From NCBI GenBank assembly GCA_012517905.1, contig JAAYUE010000028.1, positions 1 through 46,453 of the forward strand: a DNA stretch of 46,453 nucleotides, read 5' to 3'. A model generated the notes under the pieces. That model was given only the letters and a program-made list of their open reading frames with translations, had not been told where the DNA came from and did no database searches. This document shows positions 7,187-15,254 of this stretch, piece by piece. Each line of letters opens with the position of its first letter. Within the stretch, counting starts at the first letter, position 1. The DNA is from Clostridiales bacterium. GTDB lineage: Bacteria; Bacillota; Clostridia; Christensenellales; CAG-138. Position numbers and translations under genes: made by a program.

Positions 7187-8710
7187 TTATCGATAGTCGT
7201 CGAGGTTGATGATGAGGGTATACTCGGTCATCTCGTCACATAAGACATCACACTGATATCCGCCGTGGTTCGCGATTCCGGTATACACGGCACCATTTTG
7301 GAGAGAGAATGGTATTTGATAGTCGTTGCCGTCCCAGAGCATCATATCCCACCAATACTGCGTTGTGGGAATAATGGTCAGCGTCTTCACCTTTGCCCAT
7401 TCACTCGGTGAAAGAACACTGTCAAACAATTCATAGTCCATCTCCTGATAGTCAAATGTTGCAAAATCCAGTCCCATGGGTCCTTTGGTGGCAAACAAAT
7501 AGCTCAAATTCTTTGGCAGTTCCTTACCATCTAGTAAAAAATGAAACTCTTGAATCGCTGCGACACGTTCCTCTTTAGACCAAGATTCAGGTAGAATGAT
7601 ATGAAGCGTGATATGGACATCTGTGGGCGTAAAGGTGACCGACTTGAGGGAAATAGACGCTCCTGTAAAGTCAAGATCGCGAGTGCTGAGATAAAACTCG
7701 CAATCGTCGGAAGTCCGCTCGGCCACTGGCTGCCACGCCTCAACCGTAACGGTATGCATTCCGCCAAGGGTTACGCTTGTGTCTGTTTTTGCAAGCTTGG
7801 TCTGGGTTTGTTCCTGATATGCGTTTGCGTCGATTGCGATGCCGCCGAAACTTGCGTTCAACACCTGTATGGCGTCTTTGCCCTCCACATTCCCGTAAAA
7901 CAGCTTTAGAGATAAATCGCCCGGCACAATTCCGGTAAGCGGTTGCATATAGGTGTACATCTTTAGCAGTTCGATGGAAAAGCGAACAGTATGATCGGCC
8001 AGATAGGTATCCCACAGGGCATCGGTCACCGAATTGGTGGTGATCAGGGCTCCATTTTCAAAGACGGGTTTCGTTTCAGCCGCGCCCGCAAACAAGATGG
8101 GATTCATATCATCGGTGATTGCGGGCGAAATATTGCCGATGTATTCGCCGTCTCCGATTTTGAGTTGAACAAGACTTTCGCACTCGAAGAAGTAATATTC
8201 CTGATTCGGGTCCCCTCCCAGCGAGCCGTCGTTCTTCTCCGCGCGGAAGGTGTCGCCGCCCGTGTAAGCCTGAACAAATGGGCGCGCGGTTGCGCCGGAC
8301 ATCGTGCCGGAGAGGAAGATGGTTTCGCCGTCGTAGGCAATTTCGTCCAGCGTCATTTCAAACGCATCCGCATACGCTTCATACCCGGGACCGACTTCGA
8401 TTACCTGCGCGCTGTTTCCGTCCGCGCTGGTGATGATCGCCTCAATGGTCGGTTCCTTGGTGCGCTCCGCCGCCTCCTGTCCAAAGTAATCCTGCGCGCT
8501 GAACCACCCGCTGATCCATTCCTCCACGGCGGCTCGTGCGCTGGGTATGGCGAATATGGTGACGCTGACCGCAACCAGCAGGCACGCCGCGGCAAACAAA
8601 ATCCTTCTTGCAACAGGGTGCGACTTGCGCCTTTTACTCATGCTCTTCACCTGCGCATCGTCGACCAGATACTGCATAACAGCCTCTTTGAACAATTCTT
8701 GCTCCGTCAT
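7187..8710 (-). CDS. Membrane-anchored anti-sigma factor-like protein (DUF4179-type)
   Basis: A 507-residue protein with a short cytoplasmic N-terminus, one membrane helix at about 36-56 and a long extracytoplasmic domain of about 450 residues. The juxtamembrane AVEEWISGWFSAQDYFG resembles DUF4179 proteins, which pair with ECF sigma factors. The cytoplasmic part probably binds the sigma factor and the outer domain probably senses a signal; this is inference from family and position. Its ATG overlaps the sigma stop codon (ATGA), so translation is coupled. The 3' half is visibly lower in G+C than neighbouring genes. No zinc anti-sigma HxxxCxxC motif is seen. Confidence 0.75.
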   Translation of the reverse strand: MTEQELFKEAVMQYLVDDAQVKSMSKRRKSHPVARRILFAAACLLVAVSVTIFAIPSARAAVEEWISGWFSAQDYFGQEAAERTKEPTIEAIITSADGNSAQVIEVGPGYEAYADAFEMTLDEIAYDGETIFLSGTMSGATARPFVQAYTGGDTFRAEKNDGSLGGDPNQEYYFFECESLVQLKIGDGEYIGNISPAITDDMNPILFAGAAETKPVFENGALITTNSVTDALWDTYLADHTVRFSIELLKMYTYMQPLTGIVPGDLSLKLFYGNVEGKDAIQVLNASFGGIAIDANAYQEQTQTKLAKTDTSVTLGGMHTVTVEAWQPVAERTSDDCEFYLSTRDLDFTGASISLKSVTFTPTDVHITLHIILPESWSKEERVAAIQEFHFLLDGKELPKNLSYLFATKGPMGLDFATFDYQEMDYELFDSVLSPSEWAKVKTLTIIPTTQYWWDMMLWDGNDYQIPFSLQNGAVYTGIANHGGYQCDVLCDEMTEYTLIINLDDYR

Positions 8711-9216
8711 TGCTCATCGGCTCCTTTCCATTCAGCCCGAATCCGTTCTCTGGTGCGATAGAGCCGCGCTTTCACCGCGTTCTCGCTGATATGCAGCGTA
8801 TTGGCTGTCTGCCGCAGCGATTGGTCGAATCCGTAGTAAAGCACAAACGTCTGATAGGACAGCAAGGGCTCGGCTTTGACGATTCGCCAAACGGCGCCGG
8901 CGTCCATCCGATCCAGCAGCGCGGGTTCGAAGGGCGCCTGCGCGTCGGGGATGTTTTCCAGAAGAGGTTCTTCCCGCTCGTTTTTCAGGCGTTGATTCTT
9001 ATAGCGCTTATAGAGCTCTCCTTTTGCGATCTTGACGAGATACCGAAAAGGCTCCTGCGGGCGAATACCCGCCGTGCGTTCATAAAACCGCTTCCAGACT
9101 TCCTGATAGAGATCCTCCATGTCGGAAACGGAGCGGATGCGCGCGACAAGAAAGCGCTTGAGCTTATCCGCATGCTCACGATAGACCTTGTCGAAATAGG
9201 CGTCTCTGGATTCCAT
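8707..9216 (-). CDS. ECF-type RNA polymerase sigma factor
   Basis: A 169-residue group 4 sigma factor. Region 2 covers about 10-75 with the core-binding and -10-reading stretch DLYQEVWKRFYERTAG, and region 4 covers about 110-162 with the helix-turn-helix LRQTANTLHISENAVKARLYRTRERIR pattern. There is no region 3, as expected. I chose the ATG at 9216 because GTGAGG sits about 7 nt upstream; an in-frame GTG at 9228 would overlap that ribosome site. It forms an operon with the anti-sigma-like gene, whose start overlaps its stop. Autoregulation is usual for such pairs but I could not identify a convincing ECF promoter upstream. Confidence 0.9.
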   Translation of the reverse strand: MESRDAYFDKVYREHADKLKRFLVARIRSVSDMEDLYQEVWKRFYERTAGIRPQEPFRYLVKIAKGELYKRYKNQRLKNEREEPLLENIPDAQAPFEPALLDRMDAGAVWRIVKAEPLLSYQTFVLYYGFDQSLRQTANTLHISENAVKARLYRTRERIRAEWKGADEQ

Positions 9217-9527
9217 GCTGTTCCTCACTTGATCAACCGGTTTGCTCTATATGCGTATCATAACAGCTATTTGGTGTCAAAAAACTTAAATATCGATGAA
9301 TATGCCGGTATATCGATGCCCATAAACAATCGTGGACAGACGCTTTGCATCTTGTGTTTTCAGCTGGTTCATATAAGATACAATCATAGAACGAAGAATT
9401 TGAGCAGGCATCCGCTCAACCGTCGCTTGAGCCGCAAAAACTTCAAACTCAAGCGTTGCTTGCTGGCATCAACGCCGCCTGGACCGTATGCTGAATGCGT
9501 ACCGGACGAAAGGCGGTGAAATCACAA
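9217..9527. other. Intergenic region with a structured leader on the plus strand
   Basis: No gene seen. On the minus strand TTGACA (9280-9275) lies upstream of the sigma gene but without a well-spaced -10. On the plus strand a TACAAT box (9379-9384) is followed by several inverted repeats: TTGAGC/GCTCAA (9400-9405/9414-9419), CGCTTGAG/CTCAAGCG (9424-9431/9448-9455), GTATGC/GCGTAC and CGCCGCC/GGCGGTG (9473-9479/9512-9518). The last arm covers the likely ribosome site of the small ORF at 9528. The GCTCAA arm can also pair with the TTGAGC at 9427-9432, so two folds are mutually exclusive. This looks like a regulatory 5' leader; no known riboswitch class is recognised. Confidence 0.45.
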
Positions 9528-9674
9528 ATGCGGGTTTTCAGAAAACGAAAGCTGTTTCGGACGAGAACGCCGGAGCAGGTCGAGCGCGCTTATCGGCAGA
9601 TGCTTGCCGAGCAGGCGTATGAAAAGAGCAAAGCGCACTGGTTCTTTCTGCGGATGCAGACGCCGGGGATTTGA
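9528..9674 (+). CDS. Small basic ORF, 48 residues, leader of the XRE gene
   Basis: A short open frame with an ATG preceded by AGGCGGTGA about 9 nt upstream, ending 13 nt before the XRE start. The product is Arg/Lys-rich at the N-terminus (MRVFRKRKLFRTRTPEQVER), with AYRQMLAEQAYEKSKAHWFF in the middle suggesting one amphipathic helix. No family recognised. Its position between a structured leader and the regulator, and its good ribosome site, argue that it is translated. It could act as a small protein partner or as a translational coupling device for the XRE gene. Confidence 0.45.
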   Translation: MRVFRKRKLFRTRTPEQVERAYRQMLAEQAYEKSKAHWFFLRMQTPGI

Positions 9675-9687
9675 AAGGAGAAAGACA

Positions 9688-10752
9688 ATGTTTGACGCGG
9701 TGGAGATCGGACGGCGGATTTCACGCCTGAGAAAAGAGAAGGATATGACGCAGCCCGCGCTGGCGGACATCATGGGCGTGAGCTTTCAGGCGGTCAGCAA
9801 CTGGGAGCGCGGCGCATCCATGCCGGATATCGGCAAGCTGCCGGAGCTGGCGCAGGCGCTCGGCGTCAGCGTGGACGAACTGCTCGGCGGCGGACGCGGC
9901 GGGGAACTCATCCGCAGCGTGATCGACGGCTCGGAAGAGACGTTTGTCCGGCAGGAACGCGTGACGCTTTCGGAGGCGGGAGAGGCCGCGCCGCTGCTCA
10001 AGCCAAAGCAGGTGACGCGCATCGTCAAGGCGATTGAAGAAGGGGCGGAAAGGCGGGAAGAGCAAAGCGAGAGCGCCGGCGAAGGCGCGCGTGCGGGATT
10101 CGACGGGTTCACCGTCGAAAGCCTCGCCGCCATCGCGCCGTTTCTCGACGAAGAATATCTCGACGAGCTCGCGCTCCGCCTCGTGTCGGACGTCGGGCTG
10201 CAACAACTCGCGTCCCTTGCGCCGTTTCTCTCCGAGGAGACGCTCGACCGCATCGCGGCGGAGGCGTTTTCTCGTTCTGCGCGTGTCTCTGAACTTTTGC
10301 CCATTGCGCCGTTTCTGTCCGAAGAGGCGCTCGACCGCATCGCGCTGCGCGCGGCGGACGGACAGGCAACGCTCGGCGAGCTTGCGTCCGTCGCCCCGTT
10401 TTTGAGCGAGGAGGCGCTGGACCGGATCGCCATATCCGCCGCCGGAAACGGCGTGAACATAGGCGAACTTGCAGCCCTCGCGCCGTTTTTGTCCGAAGAG
10501 GCGATCGGAAAAATCGCAATCGAGTCCGTTCAGAGCGGCGGCAGGGTCGCGCAGCTCGCCGCGATCGCACCGTTTCTGGAAGAGGACGACCTGGACCGAA
10601 TCGTACGGCTGGCACTCAAAAACGAGCAGGCGGTCGGCGAACTGGCGGCGCTGTTTCCGTTTCTTTCCAAAGGGACCCTGCGCGAACTGATCGAAACCGC
10701 GCTGAAGAAAAACGACACGAAGCTGCTCTCGAAACTCTCGATGTTTTTATGA
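9688..10752 (+). CDS. XRE-family regulator with seven 29-residue helical repeats
   Basis: Residues 5-66 are a classical XRE helix-turn-helix (ISRLRKEKDMTQPALADIMG and VSFQAVSNWERGASMPD). A charged linker (about 100-140) leads to seven tandem repeats starting near L146, L174, L203, L232, L261, L290 and L319, with pattern LAxxAPFLSEExLDRIAxxA. The invariant PFL sits at 151, 179, 208, 237, 266, 295 and 324, a spacing of 28 then five times 29. Each unit looks like two short helices, so the C-terminus is probably an alpha-solenoid for protein or ligand binding. The start at 9688 follows AAAGGAGAAAGACA; in-frame codons upstream lie inside the small ORF. A terminator follows. Confidence 0.85.
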   Translation: MFDAVEIGRRISRLRKEKDMTQPALADIMGVSFQAVSNWERGASMPDIGKLPELAQALGVSVDELLGGGRGGELIRSVIDGSEETFVRQERVTLSEAGEAAPLLKPKQVTRIVKAIEEGAERREEQSESAGEGARAGFDGFTVESLAAIAPFLDEEYLDELALRLVSDVGLQQLASLAPFLSEETLDRIAAEAFSRSARVSELLPIAPFLSEEALDRIALRAADGQATLGELASVAPFLSEEALDRIAISAAGNGVNIGELAALAPFLSEEAIGKIAIESVQSGGRVAQLAAIAPFLEEDDLDRIVRLALKNEQAVGELAALFPFLSKGTLRELIETALKKNDTKLLSKLSMFL

Positions 10753-10778
10753 TGGTTGGGTCGATTCGATCGCATGGC

Positions 10779-10803
10779 AAGCGCGCGGCACCGCGCGCTT
10801 TTT
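10779..10803 (+). terminator. Intrinsic terminator after the XRE gene
   Basis: Stem AAGCGCGCG / CGCGCGCTT (9 bp, loop GCAC) followed by a T run. Confidence 0.8.
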
Positions 10804-10885
10804 CGTGCGGCAAACCGTCTGTTTGCGCTTGCGCTCAAAAAATGACAGGCGCGCGAAAATAATTTTATATATTGCACGGGATTCG

Positions 10886-10914
10886 TTGACTTTGCCGGTG
10901 CGCGGGGATATGAT
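10886..10914 (+). promoter_or_regulatory. gdhA promoter
   Basis: TTGACT (10886-10891), 17-bp spacer, TATGAT (10909-10914). The leader to the gdhA start is about 50 nt. This is one of the closest matches to the sigma-A consensus in the window, fitting a highly expressed enzyme. Confidence 0.8.
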
Positions 10915-10971
10915 GGGCATGGGAGCGAATTCCCACATTTCCAATCTATATATCACATCAGGAGGGCAGGC

Positions 10972-12318
10972 ATGAACGCCTATATACAGCGTGTACTGGA
11001 AGAAGTGAAGAAGAAGAACGCGGGGGAACCGGAGTTTCTGCAGACGGTGGAAGAGGTGTATTCCTCGCTGGAAGCGGTGGTGGGCAAGCATCCGGAGTAT
11101 GAGAAGGCCGGCCTGCTGGAGCGGATGGCCGAACCGGAGCGCGCGATTTCGTTTCGGGTGACCTGGGTGGACGACACGGGCAAGGTGCAGGTCAACCGCG
11201 GCTACCGCGTGCAGTTCAACGGCGCGATCGGACCGTTCAAGGGCGGACTTCGATTCCATCCCTCGGTCAACCTCTCGATCATGAAGTTTCTTGGCTTTGA
11301 ACAGACGTTTAAAAACAGCCTGACCAGCCTGCCGATCGGCGGCGGCAAAGGCGGCAGCGACTTCGACCCGCGCGGTAAGAGCGACGCGGAGGTCATGCGC
11401 TTCTGCCAGGCGTTCATGAACGAGCTCTATCGGCACATCGGTCCGGACGTGGACGTGCCGGCGGGCGATATCGGCGTCGGTGCGCGCGAAATCGGCTATC
11501 TCTACGGCCAGTACCGCCGTATCCGCGGCAACTACGAGCCGGGCGTGCTGACGGGCAAGGGCATGAGCTTTGGCGGCAGCCTGATCCGTCCGGAAGCGAC
11601 GGGCTTTGGCGCGGTATATTATGTCAACGAGGTCTTCAAACACGAAGGCGACACGATCAAAGGAAAGACCTTCGCGCTCTCCGGCTTTGGCAACGTGGTC
11701 TGGGGCGCGGCGAGAAAGCTGGAAGAGCTCGGCGCGGTGGCGGTCACGCTCTCCGGTCCGGACGGGTATGTCTACGACCCGCAGGGAATCCTGGGCAAGA
11801 AGATCGACTATCTGGTCGAGATGCGCAACAGCGGACGCGACAAGGTAAAGGATTACGCCGACCGCTACGGCTGCGCGTTCTACCCGGGAGAGAAACCCTG
11901 GGGCGTGAAGGCGGACGTATACATGCCGTGCGCAACGCAGAACGACGTGAACCTGCTTTCGGCGAAGAAGATCGCAGCCTCCGGATCGAAGTATTACATC
12001 GAGGTGGCGAACATGCCGACGACGAACGACGCGCTGAACTACCTGCTGGAGCAAAAGCACATGATCATAGCGCCGAGCAAAGCGGTGAACGCGGGCGGCG
12101 TGGCGACGAGCGCGCTGGAGATGAGCCAGAACAGCATGCGGCTGAGCTGGAGCGAGCCGGAGGTGGACGAAAAGCTGCACACGATCATGCAGAACATCCA
12201 CGACAACTCGGCGAAGGCGGCGGAAGCCAACGGGCTCGGGTACAATCTGGTGGCGGGCGCAAACATCGCGGGATTTGCCAAGGTTGCGGACGCCATGATG
12301 GCGCAGGGAATCGTCTGA
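10972..12318 (+). CDS. gdhA: NADP-type glutamate dehydrogenase
   Basis: Hexameric glutamate dehydrogenase of 448 residues, the usual length of the NADP-dependent small-subunit class, converting 2-oxoglutarate and ammonium to glutamate. The substrate pocket motifs GPFKGGLRFHPSVN and LPIGGGKGGSDFDPRGKSD (holding the catalytic lysine) are intact. The nucleotide-binding Rossmann domain begins near GKTFALSGFGNVVWGAA. AGGAGGG lies 6 nt before the ATG. It is monocistronic between its own promoter and terminator. Glutamate made here is the entry substrate for the arginine cluster that lies convergently downstream. Confidence 0.96.
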   Translation: MNAYIQRVLEEVKKKNAGEPEFLQTVEEVYSSLEAVVGKHPEYEKAGLLERMAEPERAISFRVTWVDDTGKVQVNRGYRVQFNGAIGPFKGGLRFHPSVNLSIMKFLGFEQTFKNSLTSLPIGGGKGGSDFDPRGKSDAEVMRFCQAFMNELYRHIGPDVDVPAGDIGVGAREIGYLYGQYRRIRGNYEPGVLTGKGMSFGGSLIRPEATGFGAVYYVNEVFKHEGDTIKGKTFALSGFGNVVWGAARKLEELGAVAVTLSGPDGYVYDPQGILGKKIDYLVEMRNSGRDKVKDYADRYGCAFYPGEKPWGVKADVYMPCATQNDVNLLSAKKIAASGSKYYIEVANMPTTNDALNYLLEQKHMIIAPSKAVNAGGVATSALEMSQNSMRLSWSEPEVDEKLHTIMQNIHDNSAKAAEANGLGYNLVAGANIAGFAKVADAMMAQGIV

Positions 12319-12342
12319 CAGCGGGCGACAGGAAAATGAATC

Positions 12343-12379
12343 GGCTCCGTCTTTCCGAAAGGAGGACGGAGCCCTTTTT
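12343..12379 (+). terminator. Intrinsic terminator after gdhA
   Basis: Stem GGCTCCGTC / GACGGAGCC (9 bp) with a 13-nt loop, followed by CTTTTT. Confidence 0.85.
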
Positions 12380-12479
12380 ATGCGGTTTTGAACAGCTGGA
12401 AGGCCGAAATGCGTATGTGATGATGTTACGATGCAACGTAAATTTTACCTTGAAACATCTATACGAGTTGTGCAGAGTT

Positions 12480-12488
12480 TGCTATACT
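12480..12488 (+). promoter_or_regulatory. Extended -10 promoter of the Nif11-like gene
   Basis: TGC-TATACT with no clear -35 at 17 bp. The start would lie about 15 nt before the AAGGAGGT ribosome site of the gene at 12518. Confidence 0.5.
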
Positions 12489-12517
12489 TAGAACCATCAA
12501 ACAAGGAGGTGGCAGCA

Positions 12518-12712
12518 ATGGCAACAGTGGAACAACTGGTTAAACAGTATGAAACGGACAAAGCGCTGCAGGCGGAAGTCGCCGAAATCCTCGCCGACGG
12601 CAAAGTCAGCATGATGGAGTTCATGTCGTTTGCCAAAAAACACGACGTCGCAATCTCGCTGGACGAACTGCCCAAGTATCTGGAGCAGGCGAAGAAACTT
12701 GGTTTTATGTAA
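12518..12712 (+). CDS. Small Nif11-domain-like protein, 64 residues
   Basis: A soluble, helical 64-residue protein. The order (aromatic/Leu-rich helix VEQLVKQYETDKALQAEV, then FMSFAKKHDVAISLDEL) resembles the Nif11 domain, which occurs in stand-alone small proteins and as the leader of some ribosomally made peptide precursors. No double-Gly or Gly-Ala cleavage motif and no Cys/Ser/Thr-rich core are present, so it is not an evident peptide precursor. A near-perfect AAGGAGGT lies 7 nt before the ATG. The next gene, a tiny membrane protein, follows after about 100 nt and shares the terminator. The family assignment is by eye only. Confidence 0.6.
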   Translation: MATVEQLVKQYETDKALQAEVAEILADGKVSMMEFMSFAKKHDVAISLDELPKYLEQAKKLGFM

Positions 12713-12813
12713 CGGGTGGGACGCTTCACGCGCCGAATCCACCAAGCGGACGGCGCGTTGTTGATACATGGCGAAGCGTATAAAAAACATTTTTATTGGG
12801 AGGTTTTGCAATT

Positions 12814-12987
12814 ATGAAACTCAATCCGCCAAAAAAAGTAACATTCTGGGTGTCGATCTTCGCGTTTGTGATCGGTATTGCGCTTTCTATGGGCGTGATC
12901 CCCGCCGTGCCAGTCGTGTTCGGGTTTATCCTTGCGATGCTCGCCTACTTGCTGCTGGTGCTCGGCCTGATCATCAAAGGTCTGTAA
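12814..12987 (+). CDS. Small two-helix membrane protein, 57 residues
   Basis: Almost entirely hydrophobic: after MKLNPPKKV come two membrane segments, about 10-27 and 32-54, joined by a short turn containing Pro. The basic N-terminus suggests a cytoplasmic start, so both ends would be inside. GGGAGG lies about 10 nt before the ATG; a TTG 18 nt upstream overlaps that site and is rejected. Function unknown. It shares a transcription unit with the Nif11-like gene. Small hydrophobic peptides of this size can modulate membrane proteins or be toxins, but nothing here decides. Confidence 0.6.
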   Translation: MKLNPPKKVTFWVSIFAFVIGIALSMGVIPAVPVVFGFILAMLAYLLLVLGLIIKGL

Positions 12988-13008
12988 GAAAAGAACTGCC
13001 TGAACCAA

Positions 13009-13036
13009 AAAAAAGGAGCCTTCCGGCTCCTTTTTT
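13009..13036. terminator. Bidirectional terminator between the small genes and argF
   Basis: A perfect 12-bp stem AAAAAAGGAGCC / GGCTCCTTTTTT with loop TTCC. T runs occur in both directions, closing the plus-strand small genes and the minus-strand arginine operon. Confidence 0.92.
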
Positions 13037-13048
13037 GATGCGTGTCGG

Positions 13049-14032
13049 TTACAGCGTGGAGAGCATGACCGCCTTGATCGTATGCATGCGGTTTTCCGCC
13101 TCGTCGAACACCACGGACTGCTTGCCGGAGAAGACATCGTCGGACACCTCCATGCTGTCGCGGCCAAAGCGCGCGCCCATCTCCTTGCCGATGGTCGTGT
13201 TCAGGTCGTGGAAGGAGGGCAGGCAGTGCATGAAGATCGCGTCGGGTTTTGCCGCCGCCATCACGTTGGCGTTCACCTGGTACGACGCAAGGTCTTTGAT
13301 GCGCTCTTCCCAGATCTCCATCGGCTCACCCATGGAGACCCAGACGTCGGTATAGATCACGTCCGCATCCTTCACGCCCGCGAGGATGTCCTCGGTCTGG
13401 GAAATGCTGCCGCCGCTTTCTTTGGCCAGCGCCTTGCAGGCGTCGGTGAGTTCCTGCTGCGGGAAGTATTTCTTCGGCGCGCAGGCCACGAAGTCCAGCC
13501 CCATCTTGGCGCAGCCGACCATCAGCGAATTGCCCATGTTGAAGCGTGCGTCCCCGCAATAAGCCATCTTGATGCCCTTGAGTTTGCCAAACTTTTCCTG
13601 AATCGTCAGAAGATCCGCGAGCACCTGGGTCGGATGAAACTCCGTGGTGAGTCCGTTCCAGACCGGAACGCCCGCATATTTGGCGAGCTCTTCGACCACG
13701 CTCTGGCCAAAACCGCGGTATTCGATGCCGTCATACATCCGGCCGAGCACCTGCGCGGTGTCCGAGATGCTCTCTTTTTTGCCGATCTGCGAACCGGTCG
13801 GGTCGAGATAGGTCGTGTGCATGCCGAGGTCGAAGGCGGCAACCTCAAAGGCGCATCGCGTACGCGTGCTGGATTTTTCAAAGATCAGCGCAACGTTCTT
13901 GCCGTGCAGCGTGTCGTGCGCAATGCCGGCTTTTTTCTTCGCCTTGAGTTCTGCCGAGAGATCGAGCAGCCCCTGAATCTCATTCGGCGTGAAGTCGAGC
14001 AGCTTTAAAAAGCTCTTTCCCTTCAGGTTCAT
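13049..14032 (-). CDS. argF: Ornithine carbamoyltransferase
   Basis: Joins carbamoyl phosphate to ornithine to give citrulline in the cytoplasm. The 327-residue protein has the carbamoyl-phosphate loop [11 protein letters not shown] and the ornithine-binding HCLPSFHD, both typical of anabolic ArgF. The start at 14032 has AGGAGG 9 nt upstream. It is the last gene of the argH-C-J-B-D-F run and lies 23 nt after argD. The carbamoyl-phosphate synthase genes are not in the window. Confidence 0.95.
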   Translation of the reverse strand: MNLKGKSFLKLLDFTPNEIQGLLDLSAELKAKKKAGIAHDTLHGKNVALIFEKSSTRTRCAFEVAAFDLGMHTTYLDPTGSQIGKKESISDTAQVLGRMYDGIEYRGFGQSVVEELAKYAGVPVWNGLTTEFHPTQVLADLLTIQEKFGKLKGIKMAYCGDARFNMGNSLMVGCAKMGLDFVACAPKKYFPQQELTDACKALAKESGGSISQTEDILAGVKDADVIYTDVWVSMGEPMEIWEERIKDLASYQVNANVMAAAKPDAIFMHCLPSFHDLNTTIGKEMGARFGRDSMEVSDDVFSGKQSVVFDEAENRMHTIKAVMLSTL

Positions 14033-14055
14033 GTTGTTCGCCTCCTGTTTTATAA

Positions 14056-15240
14056 TCAGTATGTGCTGAGAATGGTTTTGAGTATGGTAAGCCCCGCGTC
14101 GATTTCGTCTTTCGTAATCGTCAGCGGCGGCATGAGACGGATGGTGTCCTCGCCTGCCGTGAGCGCGAGAAGCCCGCTTGAGACCATCTTGCCGACCGCC
14201 TCGCGGTGGGAGCACGTTACCCCGATGCCGATCATCAGCCCCAGTCCGCGTACGCTCGACACGACGGGCAGTTTCCAGTCCGCGATCGCTTTGCGGATGG
14301 ATTCGCCCTTTTGCACGACCTCGCCGAGAAATTCCGGCGTGAGCGTCGCGAGCACCGCGTTTGCGCCTGCGGCGCAGATCGGGTTGCCGCCGAAGGTGGT
14401 GGCGTGGGTGCCCGCGGAGAGCGTGCCCGCGCAGCTGTCGTTGGCCAGCACGCCGCCGAACGGAAGCCCCGCCGCGATGCCCTTGGCAAAGCTGACCACG
14501 TCCGGTTCAATGCCGTATTGCTGATAGCAGAACAGCGTGCCGGTCCGGCCGACGCCGGTCTGCACCTCGTCGACGAGCAGCAGGATGTCCCGCGACTTGC
14601 AAAAGCCCGCGACTTCCTGTACAAACGATTTGTCCAGCGGCAGCACGCCGCCTTCGCCCTGAATCAGCTCCATGAGCACCGCGCAGACGGTGCCGTTGCT
14701 GCAGGCGGCTTTCACGCCGGCCGCGTCGTTCGGCTCGGCGTGGACGAAGCCTTCGGTGAACGGGAAGAAATAGTTGTGAAACACGTCCTGCCCCGTGGCG
14801 GCGAGCGTCGTGATCGTCCGCCCGTGGAAGGAATGGTTGAGGGTGACGATGTCGCTGCGCCCCGCGCCGTATTTGTCGAAGGAATATTTGCGCGCGAGCT
14901 TGATCGCGCCTTCGTTCGCCTCCGCGCCGGAGTTAGAGAAAAACGCGCCCTTCATGCCCGTGCGCTCGCAGAGCGTCTTTGCGGTTTCGGCCGCGGGCTC
15001 GGTGTAAAACAGATTGGAGACGTGCGGCAGCTTTTTCGCCTGCGCCGAGATCGCCGAAACCCACGCGTCGTTGCCGCAGCCGAGTGAGCAGACGCCGATG
15101 CCGCTCGCAAAGTCGATGTAGCGCTTGCCGTCAAAGTCGTACAGCGTTGCGTTTTCCCCGCGTTCGAGCGCAACCGGAAAGCGCTTGTAGGTGCCGAGGG
15201 TATAGTCGTCCGTCAGCCGGATTACGTCCTGATTCGTCAT
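14056..15240 (-). CDS. argD: Acetylornithine aminotransferase
   Basis: Pyridoxal-phosphate class III aminotransferase of 394 residues that converts N-acetylglutamate semialdehyde to N-acetylornithine. It shows [17 protein letters not shown] (cofactor phosphate region), SFHGRT, the [14 protein letters not shown] aspartate stretch and the [14 protein letters not shown] segment with the Schiff-base lysine. The ATG at 15240 has AGGAGG 9 nt upstream; an upstream in-frame extension overlaps argB and is rejected. It follows argB by 14 nt in the operon. Confidence 0.95.
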   Translation of the reverse strand: MTNQDVIRLTDDYTLGTYKRFPVALERGENATLYDFDGKRYIDFASGIGVCSLGCGNDAWVSAISAQAKKLPHVSNLFYTEPAAETAKTLCERTGMKGAFFSNSGAEANEGAIKLARKYSFDKYGAGRSDIVTLNHSFHGRTITTLAATGQDVFHNYFFPFTEGFVHAEPNDAAGVKAACSNGTVCAVLMELIQGEGGVLPLDKSFVQEVAGFCKSRDILLLVDEVQTGVGRTGTLFCYQQYGIEPDVVSFAKGIAAGLPFGGVLANDSCAGTLSAGTHATTFGGNPICAAGANAVLATLTPEFLGEVVQKGESIRKAIADWKLPVVSSVRGLGLMIGIGVTCSHREAVGKMVSSGLLALTAGEDTIRLMPPLTITKDEIDAGLTILKTILSTY

Positions 15241-15254
15241 GTTGTATTGCCTCC

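Noticed and set aside
9216-9228. GTG start four codons upstream for the sigma factor
   Set aside because: The GTG overlaps the GTGAGG ribosome site that serves the ATG at 9216.
12518-12712. Ribosomal peptide natural-product precursor
   Set aside because: The Nif11-like protein ends right after the leader-like domain; there is no cleavage motif, core peptide or modification enzyme nearby.
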